A stretch of 14,122 nt of DNA, from contig CAZILN010000015.1 of the NCBI GenBank assembly GCA_964540005.1, forward strand, positions 1-14,122, read 5' to 3'. Positions 5,686 through 12,603 of the stretch are shown piece by piece. Numbering within the stretch: position 1 is the first letter of the stretch; the number at the start of each line of letters is the position of its first letter. The notes beneath the pieces are model-generated. The model ran no database searches and was not told the origin of the DNA. It saw only the letters and a program-made list of their open reading frames with translations. This stretch comes from CAZILN01 sp964540005 (GTDB lineage Bacteria; Bacteroidota; Bacteroidia; Bacteroidales; SM23-62). The position numbers were made by a program, and so were the translations under genes.

Positions 5686-6403
5686 TCTTCACCAGCCTTT
5701 CAATTTCACGAACCTTCGGCACCAGGATTTTATCCTCGATCCGTGCATGTTCCTTTAAATCCTCCTCGAACAGGAACAAGGCATTCAGGAATGAATAACA
5801 CTGTTTGGCATCATAAACCGGACGGAGGTACTTTATAATGATATTCTTCAGGTCAAGGATTTTTTCGTCAATATTGGAATGCCCTTTTTCAAAATCACTG
5901 ATTGAATAACTGCTTCTTACCTTGGTACCTGAACCGGTATCCGGATTTTCTGACCTGTTTAATAATCCAAGCACATAAGGAAATACATTTTTTTCCTCCT
6001 CATCAATGTGGGAGAATATTTCCTGCTTGTACTCGTGGTAAAACCTGCGTATGATCTTCAGGTCCTTTTCTTCCCCAGTATACCCGGAAAGAAAATCGTC
6101 GAGCAGGACCTCAATGGAAAGTACTACGTACTTAAGGTAATAGCTGTGTGTCTTTTTCAGGTAATTGATGATCAATAAGGGTGAGAAGGAAAGCAATTGT
6201 TTCTCAGGAAAATAATCCTCGTTATGAAAGGTGTTAATAATGGCCAGGAAAAAATTAGTATCAACATTATTCAGCCGGCATACCTCGTCAATTGTTTTGT
6301 CCCCGAAACCAAGGACAATGTCAAAGCGGTCAACTACCGGCAGCAACAGGTGGTTGGTATGTATGACATCGGCCAGTTTCCAGTCTGATGTAAAAATCTC
6401 CAT
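5678..6403 (-). CDS. Hemerythrin-like diiron domain protein
   Basis: The protein has 241 residues. Residues 1-60 (PVVDRFDIVLGFGDKTIDEV) resemble the small N-terminal domain of RIC/ScdA/YtfE-type proteins, but without their CC motif. The rest is a hemerythrin-like four-helix bundle with likely iron ligands H86, H132 and E136 (HIDEEE), H175, and H219 and E223 (HARIED), the HxxxE pairs expected of a diiron site. Related proteins protect or repair iron centres after nitric oxide or oxidative stress, or sense O2 or NO. ATG at 6401-6403 gives a complete N-terminus. It is the first gene of a two-gene unit with the overlapping LuxR-type regulator, and is divergent from the FeoB-like gene 191 bp away. 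The direct role (sensor or repair) is inferred from context. Confidence 0.85.
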   Translation of the reverse strand: MEIFTSDWKLADVIHTNHLLLPVVDRFDIVLGFGDKTIDEVCRLNNVDTNFFLAIINTFHNEDYFPEKQLLSFSPLLIINYLKKTHSYYLKYVVLSIEVLLDDFLSGYTGEEKDLKIIRRFYHEYKQEIFSHIDEEEKNVFPYVLGLLNRSENPDTGSGTKVRSSYSISDFEKGHSNIDEKILDLKNIIIKYLRPVYDAKQCYSFLNALFLFEEDLKEHARIEDKILVPKVREIERLVKNG

Positions 6404-6594
6404 GATCGGTGGTTATTTATTCATAAAAGTAATGCTTATTCAGCCAAACTGAAAAATAATACTGTGGATATGGTTCCTGCTCCGGATACCGGCTCAGGCT
6501 GAAGATGAAAAATCCCAACAAATAGGGATTTTATATGTCCCGCCGTAATTATTTCTTTGTATCAATGTAATCATTAAAGTCCTAAAACTGAAGG
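6404..6594. promoter_or_regulatory. Divergent intergenic region with inverted repeats
   Basis: This 191-bp gap must hold the promoters for the hemerythrin unit (minus) and the FeoB-like gene (plus). An 8-bp perfect inverted repeat AAAATCCC (6509-6516) / GGGATTTT (6525-6532) is separated by 8 nt, and a third half-site TCCC follows at 6538-6541. No clear Bacteroidota TTG/TAnnTTTG promoter was recognised for either gene. Confidence 0.45.
6509..6532. repeat. Inverted repeat AAAATCCC-N8-GGGATTTT, candidate operator
   Basis: There are two perfect 8-bp arms with an 8-nt spacer (24 bp overall), placed 63 bp before the FeoB-like start and 106 bp before the hemerythrin start. A 24-bp dyad between divergent genes is a typical place for a transcription factor site. 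It could equally form an RNA hairpin, but no T run follows on either strand. Confidence 0.5.
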
Positions 6595-7977
6595 GTGGAT
6601 CAGGTAAGTGATCATAGGCCTGTCAATACAACAGGTATTGACAGGGTGCTGGCGCATAAAATATGGGGCCTGCCCATATTCATCGGGGTGGTATTTTTAG
6701 TTTTTTTCTTCACTTTTGTTCTAGGCAGTTACCCTGTTGCATGGATTGAAGCATTATTTTCCTGGCTCAAGGAATTCTCCTATCTTCATATTGCACAGTC
6801 AACGCTGAGGGATTTGGTTGTCAACGGGATCATTTCAGGTGTCGGGGGTGTGGCTGTGTACCTTCCGAACATCATCCTGCTTTTCCTGTTTATATCATTA
6901 ATGGAGGATTCGGGCTATGCGGCAAGGACATCCATGCTGGTTCACAGCCTGATGAAAAGGGCAGGTCTGCGCGGGAACTCATTCATACCCCTGATGATGG
7001 GTTTTGGTTGTAACGTGCCTGCAATTATGGCAACAAGATCCATAGACTCCCGTCGCGACCGACTCATCCCCATCCTGATCATACCCTTTATGTCATGCAG
7101 TGCAAAACTGCCGGTTTATATTCTTTTTATCAGTGCATTTTTCCCTAACAATAAAACGCTGATGCTGTTCGGAATATACTTGCTCGGTATATCTGTGGCC
7201 TTGGTTACAGCCTTGCTACTCTCAAAAACCTTCCTGAAGAAACAGGAGGCGCTGGTCAGTTTAGGACTCCCTCCCTATAGGGTACCTGGTGTGCGTATTA
7301 TTCTGAGAAATATGTGGCAAAAGACTATGTACTTCATTAAAAAAATGGGAGGCATTATCCTGGTGGCATCAATCATTATCTGGGTACTTGGTTATTTTCC
7401 TGTTCCGCAGGAGGGTGAAATGGCAGACAGGGTTATGGAGCAGAGAATCTCAGACCTAGCCGTGCAGGGAAACATCAATGCAGTAACCCGGGAAACCGGC
7501 CCGTATCCGGACATGGCCGGCCACACCGGAACAGGAATAGCACAAAGTAACCTGCAATCCTACCGCCTGGAAAATTCCTACATTGGAAAGATAGGAAAAT
7601 GGATCCAACCGGTTTTCCGACCCCTTGGATTCGACTGGAAAATGAGCGTCAGCCTGCTGACGGGTTTACCCGCCAAGGAGATAGTGGTAAGCACCCTGGC
7701 AATCCTATACAGTTCGGACACATACGGGGCAACAGAAGTGACTATCAGCCAGGTATTTTATTCGAACCTGGGACACGACAGATCAGCTCTTGTTGCACTA
7801 AGTTTTATGATCTTTATTCTTATGAGTTTCCCCTGTATAGGTACCCTGACAGCCATCAGGCGGGAAACGGGTAAGGTTGGCTGGATGATGTTCAATTTAC
7901 TGTATACCACCGGCATTGCCTGGATAATTTCCTTTGCCGTTTACCAGGCAGGAAGTTTTATTGTACAATATCTTTAA
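6595..7977 (+). CDS. feoB: FeoB-type ferrous iron permease domain lacking the GTPase domain
   Basis: The protein has 460 residues from GTG 6595; TGA at 6589 closes the frame just upstream, so no more N-terminus exists in frame. Normal FeoB (about 650-800 residues) starts with a G domain (GxxxxGKS) and helical domain; both are absent. The frame begins at the junction that leads into the membrane part (GIDRVLAHKIWGLPIF). The membrane part is complete: first gate with DSGYAARTS (105-113), GFGCNVPA with C139, and SCSAKLPVY with C168; second gate with LTGLPAKEIVVSTLAILY; end segment with FPCIGTLTAIRRETG. Seven or more hydrophobic segments place it in the inner membrane. It may be the permease half of a split FeoB, a truncated paralogue, or a carrier with another energy source. 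It faces the hemerythrin unit across a shared regulatory gap. Confidence 0.88.
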   Translation: MDQVSDHRPVNTTGIDRVLAHKIWGLPIFIGVVFLVFFFTFVLGSYPVAWIEALFSWLKEFSYLHIAQSTLRDLVVNGIISGVGGVAVYLPNIILLFLFISLMEDSGYAARTSMLVHSLMKRAGLRGNSFIPLMMGFGCNVPAIMATRSIDSRRDRLIPILIIPFMSCSAKLPVYILFISAFFPNNKTLMLFGIYLLGISVALVTALLLSKTFLKKQEALVSLGLPPYRVPGVRIILRNMWQKTMYFIKKMGGIILVASIIIWVLGYFPVPQEGEMADRVMEQRISDLAVQGNINAVTRETGPYPDMAGHTGTGIAQSNLQSYRLENSYIGKIGKWIQPVFRPLGFDWKMSVSLLTGLPAKEIVVSTLAILYSSDTYGATEVTISQVFYSNLGHDRSALVALSFMIFILMSFPCIGTLTAIRRETGKVGWMMFNLLYTTGIAWIISFAVYQAGSFIVQYL

Positions 7978-8308
7978 AAACATCTTCCGTATCTCACCAT
8001 TGTTTTTACTGTTGACCAATTCATATTAACCTGAATCACTAATGTGGTTGTATTAGCCTGTATATCTTCCTGTTACCATAGAATGGAATACTGCTGTTAT
8101 TTATTTCCGGTTATATCCGTATGAAACGAACATGCCGCATAGAAAATATATGTTTCACCATTGTTACACCTTACTAATAATAAACCTTTCAACCATCTGA
8201 TTATCAGCTGTCCACTACTATTTTGATTATCCCCTGCGGACTGCAGGATAATAGCAGAACTGATAAATAATATATATAAATTTACAGTATCAAAAGAATT
8301 CTCACACT
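7978..8308. other. Intergenic region upstream of the TonB receptor operon
   Basis: 331 bp without a supported gene. It should hold the end of the FeoB-like transcript and the promoter of the following operon; neither a T-rich terminator nor a clear TTG/TAnnTTTG promoter was recognised. The part next to the next gene (8261-8285) is very AT-rich. One bulged hairpin is present at 8226-8252. A minus-strand frame here has only a TTG start and no protein-like features. Confidence 0.5.
8226..8252. repeat. Bulged hairpin upstream of the TonB receptor operon
   Basis: ATTATCC and TGC on the left pair with GCA and GGATAAT on the right, around the loop GGACT, with a 2-nt CC bulge. It lies 57 bp before the first gene of the operon. 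No T run follows on the plus strand. Possible operator or leader structure; function unknown. Confidence 0.3.
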
Positions 8309-9358
8309 GTGATCTCAAGTAAACCAGTTATAATTTTAATACTAAGTCTGGCATTAAGCTGTACCTTAACTTCAGGTCAATCTTATTCTCCCGATACCAT
8401 CTGGGTAAATATTCAGAAAATCGATAGTATTAATTTCCGGCATTCTCTGAATATTTTGGATCATCGCATCGAGGATCCCCGGTTTATTTCAGTATATGAA
8501 AAGAAGAAGTTGTTGTTTTTTCCCGTCGATCAAATTGTAATGACCAATCAGCCTGTTGCCGACATATTAATGAAATATCAAAATGAAGAATCTGATGATA
8601 AATACCTTCTGAACATTCACGAATATTATATAGATCAAACATCCTCTCTTTTTAAGCGTAATCTTAAGCTTATAGGTGCACTTGAATTATCTGAGACAGG
8701 AGATTCAGACACTTCCCTGTTAGGAACATTTTACTATGATCAGCTTATACAAAAAAGTAAAAAACTTACCGATAGTATCAGCTTTACTGAAGCACTCCGC
8801 TTTTTTACCTATCAAATTGTTCATGATATAAATGCTGTATGTAACGATACAGCTGAGATAACAAACCCAGGGGATTATCATTTCCGAAGAGGAGTAACAG
8901 CAGCCCATAAAAACTTATATATTACCAGCGATGTATTTTATGGATATACCTTCTGGGGCTTCGATGCAGAAGTATACTTTTCTGACCCAGAACCATCTGA
9001 CAAGTTTTCACGAAAAAGTCACATGTTCCGGTATCTCAACCATATCAACCGGGAATCTGTGGCAATCTCGCGTAAGATTTCTTTGTTGAATTACCGCTTA
9101 TCTGACCAATGGTTATTTCAGAATAAACATGCCTTTTTGATAGGATTTAATAAATGGCACGATATTGATGAAGCCAAACGGACCCTTGAAGAGATCCTTC
9201 TTTTTCAAATTACTGCATCACAACGAATTTGCTATAATAAACTCGATAACAGGGGATTTACTTTTGGAATAGGCCTTATGGAGGAAGCCAGTTACATTAT
9301 CTATAATAAGCCAAGCTTTAATATTGGATTTTTAATTAGTTGCGGTTTTAAATTTTAG
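8309..9358 (+). CDS. Exported protein of unknown family, first gene of a TonB receptor operon
   Basis: The protein has 349 residues from GTG 8309; no ATG exists upstream in frame before TAA 8264. The N-terminus is a signal peptide (basic SSKP, then a hydrophobic VIILILSLALSC core, likely cut near TSG-Q at residue 23). I do not recognise a family. The first half is mixed and charged. The second half has strand-like aromatic stretches (NLYITSDVFYGYTFWGFDAE, RGFTFGIGLMEEASYIIY, FNIGFLISCGFKF) and ends in Phe, as outer-membrane beta-barrels often do, so an outer-membrane location is possible. A short QNKHAFLIGFNKWHDIDEA segment precedes a helix. It stops 3 bp before the TonB receptor start, so the two are very likely co-expressed and functionally linked. 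Confidence 0.75.
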   Translation: MISSKPVIILILSLALSCTLTSGQSYSPDTIWVNIQKIDSINFRHSLNILDHRIEDPRFISVYEKKKLLFFPVDQIVMTNQPVADILMKYQNEESDDKYLLNIHEYYIDQTSSLFKRNLKLIGALELSETGDSDTSLLGTFYYDQLIQKSKKLTDSISFTEALRFFTYQIVHDINAVCNDTAEITNPGDYHFRRGVTAAHKNLYITSDVFYGYTFWGFDAEVYFSDPEPSDKFSRKSHMFRYLNHINRESVAISRKISLLNYRLSDQWLFQNKHAFLIGFNKWHDIDEAKRTLEEILLFQITASQRICYNKLDNRGFTFGIGLMEEASYIIYNKPSFNIGFLISCGFKF

Positions 9359-9361
9359 TGT

Positions 9362-11719
9362 ATGAACAGGTTTTTATATATAATCTTTTTTCTGCTAGTC
9401 TGTATACCCGGAAACTCGCAGAAAAACACCCTGTCAGGAATCGTTTATGATGCAAGAACAAGAGAAACCCTTATAGGAGCAGCTTTATTACTTAATGATG
9501 GATCAAATACAGGTACCGTGTCCGACCAAAACGGTTTTTTTAGTTTGTCTAACATTCCACAGGATACTATTGAGCTTGATGTTTCTTATCTGGGTTATGA
9601 AAGAAAAATAGTGACCGTACTGTTCAACGATTCACGCAAACAGTTTATCGAAATATATTTAAAACTTAAACCAATTGATTTAAATGAAGTTTCTATAACT
9701 GAGTTATCATCCCTCAGGGTAGGCGACCGGGAAATTGAAACCAGCTATCACAGCCTTACACCAAATACAATTCTTAATATACCTACTGCCCGGAACGATG
9801 TGTTTAAAGCAATACGGTTTCTGCCGGGTATTGAAGCAACGGAGCCCCTGTCACCTTTAGTATCTGTGAGGGGTGGTGACCCGGGTGAAAACATGATAAT
9901 GCTCGATGGTGTAACAGTGTATAATCCGTATCATTTTTTATCATCATCAAGTATGTTTAACATGCAGACTGTAAAAAATGTTGATCTGCTGGTAGGTGGT
10001 TTTGGAGCTGAATATGGTGGCAGAAATTCTTCCGTTATCAATCTGACTACTAAAGATGGAAACCAGGACGGTTTGCATGGCGAAATAGAACCTTCAATTG
10101 TTGAATCAAAAGTTTTTCTTGAGTTTCCGGTAAATCAAAAGACCACTATGATGGTTGCCGGTCGGATGAATTATGATGCCATTGGAAATTTTATCCTTAA
10201 AAGCAATAACTATTTCTATGATGCAAATGTTTCACTCACGTACCGGTTTAATCCTAAAAACAGGATAGATATTAAGTATTTTGGCTCGAAAGATCACACA
10301 TCCCTGAACTTCATAACCTTATATAAATACATGGGGTATACCATGGAACCTTATATAGATACCATAATAACACAAGTATTTAATGATCTGGATTTTATCT
10401 GGGAAAACCAATGGCAAAATAATATTGGTACTGTAATTTGGAAATCTGTTATTTCTCCAAAAATATATTTCCGTTTACAAGGCTATGCATCACTGCATAG
10501 TGCCAACAATTATACAGATCTCCAGATGGATGTCGAAGATATATTTTATAATACCAGTACCAATTTTATCAGCAAGGTGTATGATTACTCAGCCAAAACA
10601 TCCCTTAACTATACTCCCTTTTATGGTAATGAAATAAAAATCGGATTAGAATTTAATAAATACCATTTCGCAAACCAATATATAATAAATAAGGTAGATG
10701 GTAAAAAAGTCCAAAGCAATCCCCGGCTATTCTCAGGTTTTATTGAAGATAAAATCAAATTGGGAAGCCTGATCATAAGACCGGGAGTGCGTTTTTCAAG
10801 CTTCAACCAGAATAGAATTAATACTGAATCAAGGGTGAATATAATATATGCACTGAACACGGGTTGGAAAATAAAGGCCGCATACGGACATTACTATCAG
10901 TATCTGAACAGTATGAACACCCAGGAACTGGAATACAGTCAATTTCTGGACTATTATTACCCTCTTAATAAGCTGGAACCCAGTTATTCCATTCACTACA
11001 TAGCAGGTTTAGAAAAGGGAATAGGGAACAACCAACAATTACTGGTTGATTTCTATTATAAAGATATTGCCAGGACCTATATTTTCGATTTGATGCAAAG
11101 CCAGGCTGAAGCTTTTACATTTTCAGATAAAATAATTGAGGGAAAAGGGAAATCCTATGGTGTGGAAATACTCTGGAAAGGCTATGTCAATAAAATCTCG
11201 GGGTGGAGCAGTTATACTCTGGCACACTCAGTCCGGTCCTTCCCTAACATAATGAATGGGGCTACCTATCCTTACGATTACGATCATCTGCATACCCTGA
11301 AAGGGGTGCTGAACTATCAGGTATCCAAGCGAATCAGCTACAGTGCCGATTTCATTTTTCAGAGTGGAATGCCGCGATCGGTTGAAAACACTTTTCAGAT
11401 GTTCTATTCATACAATCCTCTTGCGGGCTACATGGATTACAGTCCCCAGTATACCATCGACCAGAAAAACAGTTCCCGGATGCCCTGGACTATGAGTATT
11501 AATCTGGGAGTGAAAAAACAAATCGTAAAAGGTTTTGGTAAAGATCTTGCTAACTTTTTTAAGGCTGACGATTCATATTTTTTGGTAAACATCAGAAACT
11601 TACTGTTTTTAAGACGCAACGTGTCATACTATATTCCTTTGCCAGGTGCAGACTTCTACCTGCCTCTAGGGTTTAATTATATCCCGTCGGTTAGTACGAG
11701 TTATACTATAAAATTTTGA
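9362..11719 (+). CDS. TonB-dependent receptor with N-terminal carboxypeptidase-regulatory-like domain
   Basis: The protein has 785 residues from ATG 9362. A signal peptide (about 1-19) is followed by a beta-sandwich CarboxypepD_reg-like domain (22-103; SGIVYDARTRETLIGAALLL, DQNGFFSLSNIP, SYLGYERK). A linker leads to the plug (about 125-235) with FLPGIEA, VSVRGGDPGENMIMLDGV, VYNPYHF and VGGFGAEYGGRNSSVINLTT. The rest is a TonB-receptor barrel rich in aromatic strands and ends in YTIKF, as outer-membrane barrels do. It would import a substrate through the outer membrane using TonB-ExbBD energy. It is of the type paired with DUF4249 lipoproteins, not a SusC type with the usual SusC markers. The substrate cannot be told from sequence. 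Confidence 0.93.
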   Translation: MNRFLYIIFFLLVCIPGNSQKNTLSGIVYDARTRETLIGAALLLNDGSNTGTVSDQNGFFSLSNIPQDTIELDVSYLGYERKIVTVLFNDSRKQFIEIYLKLKPIDLNEVSITELSSLRVGDREIETSYHSLTPNTILNIPTARNDVFKAIRFLPGIEATEPLSPLVSVRGGDPGENMIMLDGVTVYNPYHFLSSSSMFNMQTVKNVDLLVGGFGAEYGGRNSSVINLTTKDGNQDGLHGEIEPSIVESKVFLEFPVNQKTTMMVAGRMNYDAIGNFILKSNNYFYDANVSLTYRFNPKNRIDIKYFGSKDHTSLNFITLYKYMGYTMEPYIDTIITQVFNDLDFIWENQWQNNIGTVIWKSVISPKIYFRLQGYASLHSANNYTDLQMDVEDIFYNTSTNFISKVYDYSAKTSLNYTPFYGNEIKIGLEFNKYHFANQYIINKVDGKKVQSNPRLFSGFIEDKIKLGSLIIRPGVRFSSFNQNRINTESRVNIIYALNTGWKIKAAYGHYYQYLNSMNTQELEYSQFLDYYYPLNKLEPSYSIHYIAGLEKGIGNNQQLLVDFYYKDIARTYIFDLMQSQAEAFTFSDKIIEGKGKSYGVEILWKGYVNKISGWSSYTLAHSVRSFPNIMNGATYPYDYDHLHTLKGVLNYQVSKRISYSADFIFQSGMPRSVENTFQMFYSYNPLAGYMDYSPQYTIDQKNSSRMPWTMSINLGVKKQIVKGFGKDLANFFKADDSYFLVNIRNLLFLRRNVSYYIPLPGADFYLPLGFNYIPSVSTSYTIKF

Positions 11720-11722
11720 TGT

Positions 11723-12499
11723 ATGAAATTGAAAAAAGTATTTTTAATTATCGCAGTACTGCTTGCTAATATGGGTTGCGAAGAAGTGATCGAATTTTAT
11801 GCGGGCATACCCTTTCAACCCAAAGCCATTAATTCCGAATATACACCGGGTTTAAATATTTTTGGGATCTTAAAAGCCGGACCATCTTACGATACACTTA
11901 ACCATTTCTTTGAAGTGCAACAATTATTGCATCTCTCAGATACAGCAGGGATAATAATTAATGAAGCAGAGATCATCCTGGAACAAATAAGCAATATTGA
12001 TAGCCTAAGCATCTATCCCTTAGTCAATTATAACGAAGGCAACTATACAAACAGTGAATTAAACCCTGATTTTGGTGAACAGTGGAATTATGTCTGTACT
12101 TATGATATCTTTACGATAACCAGCCATACCCGCATACCAAACAAGCCTGCCTTGCTACCAGGAAGCATGGTAGCAACTGATAATAACATAACATTTACAA
12201 TACAACCTGATACTACGGCATTTCTATATGAAGTTTTTTACTTCAATAAATCCGATTATGTCTTTAAGCGTATCTTACCTGATAATAATGAACCAACAAA
12301 TGTTGATCTTAGTATCCGTTTCAGAGATATAGAAGGTAGTAATCAGCTGTTTATATTTGCTTACGATAAAAACTATGAAAAGTATATCTCAACTTCAAAT
12401 ATCTTTTATAAGCCTAATGCTTATCGTCCCAGGTACACTACCGTAGAGGGTGGGTATGGCTGCTTTTGCTCAACAGCTAGCATAAAATTGGAACTTTAA
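11723..12499 (+). CDS. DUF4249-like lipoprotein, partner of the TonB receptor
   Basis: The protein has 258 residues with a lipoprotein-type signal (KKVFLIIAVLLANMGCEEVI; Cys about residue 19, relaxed lipobox as is common in Bacteroidota). The body looks like beta-sandwich repeats: GLNIFGILKAGPSYDTLN, VQQLLHLSDTAGIIINEAEI, a proline-rich RIPNKPALLPGS, and a final TTVEGGYGCFCSTAS where DUF4249 proteins have a conserved EGGYG-like block. It starts 3 bp after the receptor stop. By analogy with SusC/SusD pairs it may cap or feed the receptor at the cell surface, but this function is inferred from pairing alone. Confidence 0.75.
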   Translation: MKLKKVFLIIAVLLANMGCEEVIEFYAGIPFQPKAINSEYTPGLNIFGILKAGPSYDTLNHFFEVQQLLHLSDTAGIIINEAEIILEQISNIDSLSIYPLVNYNEGNYTNSELNPDFGEQWNYVCTYDIFTITSHTRIPNKPALLPGSMVATDNNITFTIQPDTTAFLYEVFYFNKSDYVFKRILPDNNEPTNVDLSIRFRDIEGSNQLFIFAYDKNYEKYISTSNIFYKPNAYRPRYTTVEGGYGCFCSTASIKLEL

Positions 12500-12603
12500 T
12501 AACTCTACCGGTAACAATATACCCCTGGAATTGGTATCCTGAAGGTATCCAAAACACAGCGCATACTAAATGAGTTTGGGTCTACCAGGGACTGCAGGAA
12601 GTG
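12500..12603. other. Convergent intergenic gap
   Basis: 104 bp between the stops of the DUF4249-like gene and the phosphoesterase gene. It contains a direct repeat GGTATCC (12535-12541 and 12546-12552) but no hairpin followed by a T run, so no terminator is called. Confidence 0.4.

Noticed and set aside
6646..6648. Internal GTG as a later start for the FeoB-like gene
   Set aside because: It would remove the conserved GIDRV lead-in to the first membrane segment; the GTG at 6595 keeps it.
8097..8318. 73-codon minus-strand open frame before the TonB receptor operon
   Set aside because: It has only a TTG start, overlaps the start of the operon's first gene and shows no recognisable features.
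12535..12552. GGTATCC direct repeat between the convergent genes
   Set aside because: It is a 7-bp repeat with no palindrome or T run; chance is adequate.
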